Source: Saccoglossus kowalevskii
Lineage: Eukaryota; Hemichordata; Enteropneusta; Harrimaniidae
Direction of reading: 5' to 3'
Assembly (NCBI RefSeq): GCF_000003605.2
Contig: NW_003157177.1
Span: 1 to 24,259, forward strand
Length of the DNA: 24,259 bases
A program made the position numbers and the translations under genes. A model generated the notes under the pieces. The model saw only the letters and a list, made by a program, of their open reading frames with translations. It ran no database searches and was not told the origin of the DNA. Below are positions 8,002 through 16,646 of this stretch, piece after piece. Position 1 is the first letter of the stretch; the number at the start of each line of letters is the position of its first letter.

Positions 8002-8074
8002 TGTTTTCGCCCGGGTTCGAAAAGGGGGCCTTTCGCGCGTGAGGCAAACGTGATAACCACTACACTACGAAAAC
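8002..8074 (-). tRNA. tRNA-Val-CAC: tRNA-Val(CAC), TT B-box variant with G37
   Basis: TT at index 52-53 damages the B box and the T stem. A37 to G sits 3' of the anticodon. Anticodon CAC is kept. Confidence 0.72.
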
Positions 8075-8218
8075 TCGTTACATGAAATCGCAAAAAATCA
8101 GTTAGGCTTCAAATGTTGTATTCGCAAGTTTTTGAAACTGCAAAATTGGAAGATTGTGTGATCAATTCACTATATGTTAATTGTATTTTCGAGAACATGA
8201 GAGAAAAGTAAGCAGCCT

Positions 8219-8291
8219 GTTTCCGTAGTGTAGTGGTTATCACGTTCGCCTAACACGCGAAAGGTCCCTGGTTCGAGCCCAGGCGGAAACA
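8219..8291 (+). tRNA. tRNA-Val-AAC: tRNA-Val(AAC), consensus
   Basis: Exact consensus. Its convergent spacer is cut short, so this gene has no CAC partner. Confidence 0.97.
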
Positions 8292-8629
8292 ATATGAAGC
8301 CAGTAAATATTTTGAAACGATATCTATGCTGGATACCATGTGAAACTACGTGCCCATAAAGCTAACTTCTCTTGAACTTCAGTTCTGCAGTGGCGTTAAT
8401 CAAAGTTATTTGCATTTTAATCCACGTTATCAATGTTCCAATTATAACTTAGCACTATATATGAATAGAGGTGTAATGTACACTAATTTACATGAAATCG
8501 CAAAAAATCAGTTAGGCTTCAAATGTTGTATTCGCAAGTTTTTGAAACTGCAAAATTGGAAGATTGTGTGATCAATTCACTATACTGTTAATTGTATTTT
8601 CGAGAAGATGTGAGAAAAGCGAGCAACCT
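8292..8629. other. Fused spacer, CAC gene deleted (joint at about 8488-8491)
   Basis: This 338-bp gene-free stretch starts as convergent spacer and switches at TTAC to ATGAAATCGC of the divergent spacer. TTAC occurs at both parental sites (AATTTACCTATTG and CTCGTTACATG), so the deletion probably used this four-base match. It removed the second half of the convergent spacer and the whole CAC gene. Confidence 0.88.
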
Positions 8630-8688
8630 GTTTCCGTGGTGTAGTGGTTATCACGTTCGCCTAACACGCGAAAGGTCCCTGGTTCGAG
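8630..8688 (+). pseudogene. tRNA-Val(AAC) truncated in the T arm
   Basis: The gene (G9 allele) runs normally to GGTTCGAG at index 59. It is then replaced by a short GGAGGGTTCGA stretch and divergent spacer from AAGATTGTG. The 3' T stem and acceptor strand are missing. Confidence 0.85.
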
Positions 8689-8768
8689 GGAGGGTTCGAA
8701 GATTGTGTGATCAATTCACTATACTGTTAATTGTATTTTCGAGAAGATGTGAGAAAAGCAAGCAGCCT

Positions 8769-8829
8769 GTTTCCGTAGTGTAGTGGCTATCACGTTCGGC
8801 TAACACGCGAAAGGTCCCTGGCGGAAACA
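8769..8829 (+). pseudogene. T-arm-deleted tRNA-Val(AAC), 61 bp
   Basis: T-arm deletion with G31, plus T19 to C in the D loop. Confidence 0.85.
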
Positions 8830-9126
8830 ATATGAAGCCAGTAAATATTTTGAAACGATATCTATGCTGGATACCATGTGAAACTACGTGCCCATAAAGC
8901 TAACTTCTCTTGAACTGCAGTTCTGCAGTGGCGTTAATCAAAGTTATTTGCATTTTAATCCATGTTATCAATGTTCCAAGTATAACTTAGCACTATATAT
9001 GAATAGAGGTGTAATGTGCACTAATTTACCTATTGTCTTCAACGACACGTTTCATAAGGTGGTGTTAATTATAAGTAAATTGGAATTTCTTTTCCAATGC
9101 GGCGTTAATTAAAACTAAATGATTTT

Positions 9127-9199
9127 TGTTTTCGCCCGGGTTCGAAGCGGGGGCCTTTCGCGTGTGAGGCAAACGCGATAACCACTACACTACGAAAAC
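9127..9199 (-). tRNA. tRNA-Val-CAC: tRNA-Val(CAC), C53 variant
   Basis: G53 to C breaks the invariant 53-61 pair and the B box (GCTTCGA). A24 to G as in the copy at 6180; the two units also share other spacer changes, so they are related. Confidence 0.72.
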
Positions 9200-9344
9200 T
9201 CGTTACATGAAATCGCAAAAAATCAGTTAGGCTTCAAATTTTGTATTCGCAAGTTTTTGAAACTGCAAAATTGGAAGATTGTGTGATCAATTCACTATAC
9301 TGTTAATTGTATTTTCGAGAAGATGTGAGAAAAGCAAGCAGCCT

Positions 9345-9405
9345 GTTTCCGTAATGTAGTCGTTATCACGTTCGGCTAACACGCGAAAGGTCCCTGGCGG
9401 AAACA
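9345..9405 (+). pseudogene. T-arm-deleted tRNA-Val(AAC), 61 bp
   Basis: T-arm deletion, G31, C17 and also G10 to A, so the A box is damaged as well. The preceding unit resembles the one before 6397, which also has C17. Confidence 0.85.
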
Positions 9406-9707
9406 ATATGAAGCCAGTAAATATTTTGAAACGATATCTATGCTGGATACCATGTGAAAACTACGTGCCCATAAAGCTAACTTCTCTTGAACTGCAGTTC
9501 TGCAGGTGGCGTTAATCAAAGTTATTTTGCATTTTTAATCCACGTTATCAATGTTTCCAATTATAACTTAGCACTATATATGAATAGAGGGTGTAATGTA
9601 CACTAATTTACCTATTGTCTTCAACGACACGTTCGTAAGGTGGTGTTAATTATAAGTAAATTGGAATTTGTTTTCTCCTGCGGCGTCAATTAAAACTGAA
9701 TGATTTT
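9406..9707. other. Convergent spacer with several 1-nt indels
   Basis: Relative to other copies this spacer has single-base gains in GAAAAC, CAGGTGG, TTTTG, TTTTTAATC, GTTTCC and AGAGGG, and a loss in ACGTTCG. They break the open frame seen in other copies. Most lie in homopolymers, so they may be real decay or assembly errors. Confidence 0.8.
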
Positions 9708-9780
9708 TGTTTTCGCCCGGGTTCGAACCGGGGGCCTTTCGCGTTTGAGGCGAACGTGATAACCACTACACTACGAAAAC
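9708..9780 (-). tRNA. tRNA-Val body with CAA anticodon (Leu codon)
   Basis: An otherwise perfect CAC-type gene (C29, all stems paired, A and B boxes intact, discriminator A) in which C36 to A (base 9745 on +, G to T) gives anticodon CAA. That would read UUG, a leucine codon. ValRS identity in studied species depends on A35 and C36; A35 is kept and C36 is lost. LeuRS in many eukaryotes needs features of the long-arm tRNA-Leu, which this short-arm body lacks. If Val-charged it would place Val at Leu codons. Confidence 0.87.
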
Positions 9781-9924
9781 TGGTTACATGAAATCGCAAG
9801 AAATCAGTTAGGGTTTCAAAGGTAGTATTCGCATATTTTGTAACTGCAAAATTGCAAGATTGTGTGATCAATTCACTGTACTGTTAATTGTATTTTCGAG
9901 AAGATGTGAAAAAAGCCAGCGCCT

Positions 9925-9997
9925 GTTTCCGTAGTGTAGTGGTTATCACGTTTGCCTAACACGCGAAAGGTCCCTGGTTCGAGTCCAGGCGGAAACA
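9925..9997 (+). tRNA. tRNA-Val-AAC: tRNA-Val(AAC)
   Basis: Full length with T29 (CAC-type base, T29.G41 wobble) and C60 to T in the T loop. Stems pair. The 5' flank has the GCCAGCGCC subfamily mark. Confidence 0.92.
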
Positions 9998-10294
9998 ATA
10001 TGAAGCCAGTAAATATTTTGAAACGATATCTATGCTGGATACCATCTGAAACTACGTGCCCATAAAGCTAACTTCTCTTGAACTGCAGTTCTGCAGTGGC
10101 GTTAATCAAAGTTATTTGCATTTTAATCCACGTTATCAATGTTCCAAGTATAACTTAGCACTATATATGAATAGAGGTGTAATGTACACTAATTTACCTA
10201 TTGTTTTCAACGACACGTTTCATAAGGTGGTGTTAATTATAAGTAAATTGGAATTTGTTTTCTCCTGCGGCGTTAATTAAAACTAAATGATTTT

Positions 10295-10367
10295 TGTTTT
10301 CGCCCGGGTTCGAACCGGGGGCCTTTCGCGTGTGAGGCAAACGTGATAACCACTACACTACGAAAAC
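10295..10367 (-). tRNA. tRNA-Val-CAC: tRNA-Val(CAC), consensus
   Basis: Exact consensus with T29. Flanks and terminator are normal. Confidence 0.97.
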
Positions 10368-10512
10368 TCGTTACATAAAATCGCAAAAAATCAGTTAGGC
10401 TTCAAATGTTGTATTCGCAAGTTTTTGAAACTGCAAAATTGGAAGATTGTGTGATCAATTCACTACACTGTTAATTGTATTTTCGAGAAGATGTGAGAAA
10501 AGCAAGCAGCCT

Positions 10513-10585
10513 GTTTCCGTAGTGTAGTGGTTATCACGTTCGCCTAACACGCGAAAGGTCACTGGTTCGAGCCCAGGCGGAAACA
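10513..10585 (+). tRNA. tRNA-Val-AAC: tRNA-Val(AAC), A49 variant
   Basis: C49 to A makes an A49.G65 mismatch at the outer end of the T stem. Otherwise consensus. Probably still functional. Confidence 0.9.
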
Positions 10586-10882
10586 ATATGAAGCCAGTAA
10601 ATATTTTGAAACGATATCTATGCTGGATACCATGTGAAACTACGTGCCCATAAAGCTAACTTCTCTTGAACTGCCGTTCTGCAGTGGCGTTAATCAAAGT
10701 TTTTTGCATTTTAATCCACGTTATCAATGTTCCAAGTATAAGTTAGCACTATATATGAATAGAGGTGTAATGTACACTAATTTACCTATTGTCTTCAACG
10801 ACACGTTTCATAAGGTGGTGTTAATTATAAGTAAATTGGAATTTCTTTTCTCCTGCGGCGTTAATTAAAACTAAATGATTTT

Positions 10883-10955
10883 TGTTTTCGCCCGGGTTCG
10901 AAAAGGGGGCCTTTCGCGTGTGAGGCAAACGTGATAACCACTACACTACGAAAAC
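10883..10955 (-). tRNA. tRNA-Val-CAC: tRNA-Val(CAC), TT B-box variant
   Basis: Consensus apart from TT at index 52-53 (bases 10904 and 10903 are A on +). The GAGAACATG form of the following divergent spacer is shared with the units after 2498, 8074 and 13218. Confidence 0.75.
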
Positions 10956-11100
10956 TCGTTACATGAAATCGCAAAAAATCAGTTAGGCTTCAAATGTTGT
11001 ATTCGCAAGTTTTTGAAACTGCAAAATTGGAAGATTGTGTGATCAATTCACTATACTGTTAATTGTATTTTCGAGAACATGTGAGAAAAGCAAGCAGCCT

Positions 11101-11161
11101 GTTTCCGTAGTGTAGTGGTTATCACGTTCGGCTAACACGCGAAAGGTCCCTGGCGGAAACA
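11101..11161 (+). pseudogene. T-arm-deleted tRNA-Val(AAC), 61 bp
   Basis: Typical deleted allele with G31. The following convergent spacer is cut at about 11317. Confidence 0.85.
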
Positions 11162-11328
11162 ATATGAAGCCAGTAAATATTTTGAAACGATATCTATGCT
11201 GGATACCATGTGAAACTACGTGCCCACAAAGCTAACTTCTCTTGAACTGCAGTTCTGCAGTGGCGTTAATCAAAGTTATTTGCATTTTAATCCACGTTAT
11301 CAATGTTCCAAGTATAAGCAAGCAGCCT
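11162..11328. other. Fused spacer with deletion joint near 11317
   Basis: The convergent spacer stops after AAGTATAA and continues as GCAAGCAGCCT, the last bases before an AAC gene. The CAC gene and almost all of the divergent spacer are missing, leaving AAC-type copies 228 bp apart and removing the TATTTT element upstream of 11329. Confidence 0.87.
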
Positions 11329-11401
11329 GTTTCCGTAGTGTAGTGGTTATCACGTTCGCCTAACACGCGAAAGGTCCCTGGTTCGAGCCCAGGCGGAAAC
11401 A
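11329..11401 (+). tRNA. tRNA-Val-AAC: tRNA-Val(AAC), consensus
   Basis: Exact consensus, but only about 11 bp of the normal 5' flank remain, so any upstream promoter contribution is lost. Confidence 0.96.
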
Positions 11402-11698
11402 ATATGAAGCCAGTAAATATTTTGAAACGATATCTATGCTGGATACCATGTGAAACTACGTGCCCATAAAGCTAACTTCTCTTGAACTGCCGTTCTGCAG
11501 TGGCGTTAATCAAAGTTATTTGCATTTTAATCCACGTTATCAATGTTCCAAGTATAACTTAGCACTATATATGAATAGAGGTGTAATGTACACTAATTTA
11601 CCTATTGTCTTCAACGACACGTTTCGTAAGGTGGTGTTAATTATAAGTAAATTGGAATTTGTTTTCTCCTGTGGCGTCAATTAAAACTAAATGATATT

Positions 11699-11771
11699 TG
11701 TTTTCGCCCGGGTTCGAACCGGGGGCCTTTCGCGAGTGAGGCGAACGTGATAACCACTACACTACGAAAAC
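11699..11771 (-). tRNA. tRNA-Val-CAC: tRNA-Val(CAC), U37 variant
   Basis: C29 type. A37 to T replaces the purine normally found 3' of the anticodon, which may affect decoding. All stems and the B box are intact. Confidence 0.87.
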
Positions 11772-11916
11772 TCGTTACATGAAATCGCAAAAAATCAGTT
11801 AGGCTCCAAATGTTGTATTCGCAAGTTTTTGAAACTGCAAAATTGGAAGATTGTGTGATCAATTCACTATACTGTTAATTGTATTTTCGAGAAGATGTGA
11901 GAAAAGCAAGCAGCCT

Positions 11917-11989
11917 GTTTCTGTAGTGTAGTGGTTATCACGTTCGCCTAACACGCGAAAGGTCCCTGGTTCGAGCCCAGGGGGAAACA
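11917..11989 (+). tRNA. tRNA-Val-AAC: tRNA-Val(AAC), acceptor variant
   Basis: C6 to T gives a T6.G67 wobble and C66 to G gives a G7.G66 mismatch, so the acceptor stem base is weakened. Anticodon and T arm are normal. Confidence 0.8.
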
Positions 11990-12286
11990 ATATGAATCCA
12001 GTAAATATTTTGAAACGATATCTATGCTGGATACCATGTGAAACTACGTGCCCATAAAGCTAACTTCTCTTGAACTGCAGTTCTGCAGTGGCGTTAATCA
12101 AAGTTATTTGCATTTTAATCCACGTTATCAATGTTCCAAGTATAACTTAGCACTATATATGAATATAGGTGTAATGTACACTAATTTACCTATTGTCTTC
12201 AACGACACGTTTCATAAGGTGGTGTTAATTATAAGTAAATTGGAATTTGTTTTCTCCTGCGGCGTCAATTAAAACTGAATGATTTT

Positions 12287-12359
12287 TGTTTTCGCCCGGG
12301 TTCGAACCAGGGGCCTTTCGCGTGTGAGGCGAACGTGATAACCACTACACTACGAAAAC
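12287..12359 (-). tRNA. tRNA-Val-CAC: tRNA-Val(CAC)
   Basis: C29 and U51, the same gene body as at 1838. The whole unit (ATAGG spacer allele, ACTGAATG trailer) matches the units at 1468-2500. Confidence 0.93.
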
Positions 12360-12504
12360 TCGTTACATGAAATCCCAAAAAATCAGTTAGGCTTCAAATG
12401 TTGTATTCGCAAGTTTTTGAAACTGCAAAATTGGAAGATTGTGTGATCAATTCACTATACTGTTAATTGTATTTTCGAGAAGATGTGAGAAAAGCAAGCA
12501 ACCT

Positions 12505-12513
12505 GTTTCCGTG
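12505..12513 (+). pseudogene. tRNA-Val(AAC) 5' fragment, G9 allele
   Basis: GTTTCCGTG is all that remains, then the sequence continues as TTTATAAGTAAATTGG from the end of the convergent spacer. A second short gap in that spacer removes the TTCTCCTGC stretch. The retained G at index 9 ties it to the 1468/2056 family. Confidence 0.75.
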
Positions 12514-12557
12514 TTTATAAGTAAATTGGAATTTGTTAATTAAAACTAATTGATTTT

Positions 12558-12630
12558 TGTTTTCGCCCGGGTTCGAACCGGGGGCCTTTCGCGTGTGAGG
12601 CGAACGTGATAACCACTACACTACGAAAAC
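12558..12630 (-). tRNA. tRNA-Val-CAC: tRNA-Val(CAC), consensus C29
   Basis: Consensus with C29, so the anticodon stem is fully Watson-Crick. It has lost its convergent AAC partner, of which only the 9-bp relic upstream remains. Confidence 0.97.
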
Positions 12631-12775
12631 TCGTTACATAAAATCGAAAAAAATCAGTTAGGCTCCAAATGTTGTATTCGCAAGTTTTTGAAACTGCAAA
12701 ATTGGAAGATTGTGTGATCAATTCACTATACTGTTAATTGTATTTTCGAGAAGATGTGAGAAAAGCAAGCAGCCT

Positions 12776-12848
12776 GTTTCCGTAGTGTAGTGGTTATCAC
12801 GTTCGCCTAACACGCGAAAGGTCCCTGGTTCGAGCCCAAGCGGAAACA
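12776..12848 (+). tRNA. tRNA-Val-AAC: tRNA-Val(AAC), A64 variant
   Basis: G64 to A makes a C50.A64 mismatch in the T stem. The allele is shared with 14533 and 17441. Probably transcribed, somewhat weakened. Confidence 0.88.
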
Positions 12849-13145
12849 ATATGAAGCCAGTAAATATTTTGAAACGATATCTATGCTGGATACCATGTGA
12901 AACTACGTGCCCATAAAGCTAACTTCTCTTGAACTGCCGTTCTGCAGTGGCGTTAATCAAAGTTATTTGCATTTTAATCCACGTTATCAATGTTCCAAGT
13001 ATAACTTAGCACTATATATGAATAGAGGTGTAATGTACACTAATTTACCTATTGTCTTCAACGACACGTTTCATAAGGTGGTGTTAATTATAAGTAAATT
13101 GGAATTTCTTTTCTCCTGCGGCGTTAATTAAAACTAAATGATTTT

Positions 13146-13218
13146 TGTTTTCGCCCGGGTTCGAAAAGGGGGCCTTTCGCGTGTGAGGCAAACGTGATAA
13201 CCACTACACTACGAAAAC
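13146..13218 (-). tRNA. tRNA-Val-CAC: tRNA-Val(CAC), TT B-box variant
   Basis: TT at index 52-53, otherwise consensus with T29. Corresponds to 17811 in the duplicated segment. Confidence 0.75.
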
Positions 13219-13363
13219 TCGTTACATGAAATCGCAAAAAATCAGTTAGGCTTCAAATGTTGTATTCGCAAGTTTTTGAAACTGCAAAATTGGAAGATTG
13301 TGTGATCAATTCACTATACTGTTAATTGTATTTTCGAGAACATGTGAGAAAAGCAAGCAGCCT

Positions 13364-13436
13364 GTTTCCGTAGTGTAGTGGTTATCACGTTCGCCTAACA
13401 CGTGAAAGGTCCCTGGTTCGAGCCCAGGCGGAAACA
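13364..13436 (+). tRNA. tRNA-Val-AAC: tRNA-Val(AAC), U40 variant
   Basis: C40 to T gives a G30.U40 wobble in the anticodon stem. Otherwise consensus. Same body as 18029. Confidence 0.93.
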
Positions 13437-13735
13437 ATATGAAGCCAGTAAATATTTTGAAACGATATCTATGCTGGATACCATGTGAAACCACGTGCCT
13501 ATAAAGCTAACTTCTCTTGAACTGCAGTTATGCAGTGGCGTTAATCAAAGTTATTTGCATTTAATCCACGTTATCAATGTTCCATGTATAACTTAGCACT
13601 ATATATGAATAGAGGGGTAATGTACACTAATTTATCTAGTGTCTTCAACGACACGTTTCATAAGGTGGTGTTAATTATAAGTAAATGGGAATTTTGTTTT
13701 TCTCCTGCGGCGTCAATTAAAACTAAATGATTTTT

Positions 13736-13811
13736 TGTTTTCCCCCCGGGTTCGAAACCGGGAGGCCTTTCGCGTGTGAGGCGAACGTGATAACCACTAC
13801 ACTACGAAAAC
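13736..13811 (-). tRNA. tRNA-Val(CAC) with three 1-nt insertions
   Basis: 76 bp. Extra bases lie at the acceptor/T-stem border (CCCCCC on +), in the T loop (GAAACC) and in the variable region (GGGAGG). Anticodon CAC and the 5' half are normal. The preceding spacer also has homopolymer indels. Likely a pseudogene, or locally poor sequence. Confidence 0.65.
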
Positions 13812-13956
13812 TCGTTACATGAAATCCCAAAAAATCAGTTAGGCTTCAAATGTTGTATTCGCAAGTTTTTGAAACTGCAAAATTGGAAGATTGTGTGATC
13901 AATTCACTATACTGTTAATTGTATTTTCGAGAAGATGTGAGAAAAGCAAGCAGCCT

Positions 13957-14017
13957 GTTTCCGTAGTGTAGTGGTTATCACGTTCGGCTAACACGCGAAA
14001 GGTCCCTGGCGGAAACA
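13957..14017 (+). pseudogene. T-arm-deleted tRNA-Val(AAC), 61 bp
   Basis: Typical deleted allele with G31 and no further changes. Confidence 0.85.
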
Positions 14018-14314
14018 ATATGAAGCCAGTAAATATTTTGAAACGATATCTATGCTGGATACCATGTGAAACTACGTGCCCACAAAGCTAACTTCTCTTG
14101 AACTGCAGTTCTGCAGTGGCGTTCATCAAAGTTATTTGCATTTTAATCCACGTTATCAATGTTCCAAGTATAACTTAGCACTATATATGAATAGAGGTGT
14201 AATGTACACTAATTTATCTAGTGTCTTCAACGACACGTTTCATAAGGTGGTGTTAATTATAAGTAAATTGGAATGTGTTTTCTCCTGCGGCGTCAATTAA
14301 AACTAAATAATTTT

Positions 14315-14387
14315 TGTTTTCGCCCGGGTTCGAACCGGAGGCCTTTCGCGTGTGAGGCAAACGTGATAACCACTACACTACGAAAAC
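14315..14387 (-). tRNA. tRNA-Val-CAC: tRNA-Val(CAC), U49 variant
   Basis: C49 to U gives a U49.G65 wobble; B box is intact. The allele recurs at 17223, 18399 and 22692. Should be functional. Confidence 0.92.
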
Positions 14388-14532
14388 TCGTTACATAAAA
14401 TCGCAAAAAATCAGTTAGGCTTCAAATGTTGTATTCGCAAGTTTTTGAAACTGCAAAATTGGAAGATTGTGTGATCAATTCACTACACTGTTAATTGTAT
14501 TTTCGAGAAGATGTGAGAAAAGCAAGCAGCCT

Positions 14533-14605
14533 GTTTCCGTAGTGTAGTGGTTATCACGTTCGCCTAACACGCGAAAGGTCCCTGGTTCGAGCCCAAGCGG
14601 AAACA
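14533..14605 (+). tRNA. tRNA-Val-AAC: tRNA-Val(AAC), A64 variant
   Basis: C50.A64 mismatch as at 12776. Its upstream spacer has CACTACACTG in place of CACTATACTG, as before 10513 and 17441. Confidence 0.88.
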
Positions 14606-14902
14606 ATATGAAGCCAGTAAATATTTTGAAACGATATCTATGCTGGATACCATGTGAAACTACGTGCCCATAAAGCTAACATCTCTTGAACTGCAGTACT
14701 GCAGTGGCGTTAATCAAAGTTATTTGCATTTTAATCCACGTTATCAATGTTCCAAGTATAACTTAGCACTATATATGAATAGAAGTGTAATGTACGCTAA
14801 TTTACCTATTGTCTTCAACGACACGTTTCACAAGGTGGTGTTAATTATAAGTAAATTGGAATTTATTTTCTCCTGCAGCGTTAATTATAACTAAATGAAT
14901 TT

Positions 14903-14975
14903 TGTTTTCGCCCGGGTTCGAACCGGGGGCCTTTCGCGTGTGAGGCGAACGTGATAACCACTACACTACGAAAAC
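14903..14975 (-). tRNA. tRNA-Val-CAC: tRNA-Val(CAC), consensus C29
   Basis: Full consensus with C29. The trailer is slightly altered (ATTATAACTAAATGAATTTTG on the + side), which removes the usual nearest run of four T on the - strand, so termination may be further downstream. Confidence 0.95.
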
Positions 14976-15112
14976 TCGTTACATGAAATCGCAAAAAATC
15001 AGTTAGGCTTCAAATGTTGTATTCGCAGGTTTTTGAAACTGCAAAATTGGAAGATCAATTCACTATACTGTTAATTGTATTTTCGAGAAGATGTGAGTAA
15101 AGCAAGCAGCCT

Positions 15113-15173
15113 GTTTCCGTAGTGTAGTGGTTATCACGTTCGGCTAACACGCGAAAGGTCCCTGGCGGAAACA
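15113..15173 (+). pseudogene. T-arm-deleted tRNA-Val(AAC), 61 bp
   Basis: Typical deleted allele with G31. The divergent spacer before it lacks the GATTGTGT block. Confidence 0.85.
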
Positions 15174-15470
15174 ATATGAAGCCAGTAAATATTTTGAAAC
15201 GATATCTATGCTGGATACCATGTGAAACTACGTGCCCATAAAGCTAACTTCTCTTGAACTGCAGTTCTGCAGTGGCGTTAATCAAAGTTATTTGCATTTT
15301 AATCCACGTTATCAATGTTCCAAGTATAACTTAGTACTATATATGAATAGAGGTGTAATGTACACTAATTTACCTATTGTCTTCAACGACACGTTTCATA
15401 AGGTGGTGTTAATTATAAGTTAATTGGAATTTCTTTTATTTTGCAGCGTTAATTAAAACTCAATGATTTT

Positions 15471-15543
15471 TGTTTTCGCCCGGGTTCGAACCGGGGGCCT
15501 TTCGTGTGTGAGGCAAACGTGATAACCACTACACTACGAACAC
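15471..15543 (-). tRNA. tRNA-Val-CAC: tRNA-Val(CAC), G3/A39 variant
   Basis: T3 to G gives a G3.A70 mismatch in the acceptor stem, and G39 to A gives a C31.A39 mismatch at the anticodon loop. Both weaken folding. B box is intact. Confidence 0.75.
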
Positions 15544-15688
15544 TCCTTACATAAAATCGCAAAAAATCAGTTAGGCTTCAAATGTTGTATTCGCAAGTTT
15601 TTGAAACTGCAAAATTGGAAGATTGTGTGATCAATTCACTATACTGTTAATTGTATTTTCGAGAAGATGTGAGAAAAACAAGCAGCCT

Positions 15689-15761
15689 GTTTCCGTAGTG
15701 AAGTGGTTATCACGTTCGCCTAACACGCGAAAGATCCCTGGTTCGAGCCCAGGCGGAAACA
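15689..15761 (+). tRNA. tRNA-Val-AAC: tRNA-Val(AAC), A13 variant
   Basis: T13 to A allows an A13-T22 pair in the D stem but changes the A box. G46 is A. Anticodon and T arm are consensus. Confidence 0.9.
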
Positions 15762-16058
15762 ATATGAAGCCAGTAAATATTTTGAAACGATATCTATGCT
15801 GGATACCATGTGAAACTACGTGCCCATAAAGCTAACTTCTCTTGAACTGCAGTTCCGCAGTGGCGTTAATCAATGTTATTTGCATTTTAATCCACGTTAT
15901 CAATGTTCCAAGTATAACTTAGCACTATATATGAATAGAGGTGTAATGTACACTAATTTACCTATTGTCTTCAACGACACGTTTCATAATGTGGTGTTAA
16001 TTATAAGTAAATTGGAATTTCTTTTCTCCTGCAGCGTTAATTTAAACTAAATGATTTT

Positions 16059-16131
16059 TGTTTTCGCCCGGGTTCGAACCGGGGGCCTTTCGCGTGTGAG
16101 GCAAACGTGATAACCACTACACTACGAAAAC
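16059..16131 (-). tRNA. tRNA-Val-CAC: tRNA-Val(CAC), consensus
   Basis: Exact consensus with T29. The trailer reads TTTAAACT on +, so the nearest - strand T run is only three long and termination may occur later. Confidence 0.96.
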
Positions 16132-16276
16132 TCGTTACATGAAATCGCAAAAAATCAGTTAGGCTTCAAATGTTGTATTCGCAAGTTTTTGAAACTGCAA
16201 AATTGGAAGATTGTGTGATCAATTCTCTATACTGTTAATTGTATTTTCGAGAAGATGTGAGAAAAGCAAGCAGCCT

Positions 16277-16349
16277 GTTTCCGTAGTGTAGTGGTTATCA
16301 CGTTCGGCTAACACGCGAAAGGTCCCTGGTTCGAGCCCAGGCGGAAACA
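16277..16349 (+). tRNA. tRNA-Val-AAC: tRNA-Val(AAC), G31 with intact T arm
   Basis: The only full-length AAC copy with G31, otherwise a mark of the T-arm-deleted class. G31.G39 mismatch closes the anticodon loop. It is either the ancestral form before the deletion or a product of conversion between the classes. Confidence 0.87.
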
Positions 16350-16646
16350 ATATGAAGCCAGTAAATATTTTGAAACGATATCTATGCTGGATACCATGTG
16401 AAACTACGTGCCCATAAAGCTAACTTCTCTTGAACTGCAGTACTGCAGTGGCGTTAATCAAAGTTATTTGCATTTTAATCCACGTTATCAATGTTCCAAG
16501 TATAACTTAGCACTATATATGAATAGAGGTGTAATGTACACTAATTTACCTATTGTCTTCAACGACACGTTTCATAAGGTGGTGTTAATTATAAGTAAAT
16601 TGGAATTTGTTTTCTCCTGCGGCGTCAATTAAAACTAAATGATACT

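Larger units (their letters stand above)
12776..13660. repeat. Multi-unit segmental duplicate, copy 1
   Basis: This stretch carries an ordered set of rare alleles: A64 AAC gene, TT CAC gene, U40 AAC gene, CACGTGCCTATAAAG, TTATGCAG and TTATCTAGTGTC. The same order appears from 17441. The two copies diverge after about 13660. Confidence 0.8.

Noticed and set aside
8592-8783. Forward frame of 63 codons at 8592 and of 68 codons at 15623
   Set aside because: Both cross divergent spacer and tRNA-Val(AAC) sequence and depend on local deletions or substitutions. They are not conserved between units.
13306-13494. Reverse-strand frames with a PPGLEPGT-like stretch (13306, 16807, 17971)
   Set aside because: This is the typical conceptual translation of the antisense of a tRNA gene (AAC type here), not a protein.
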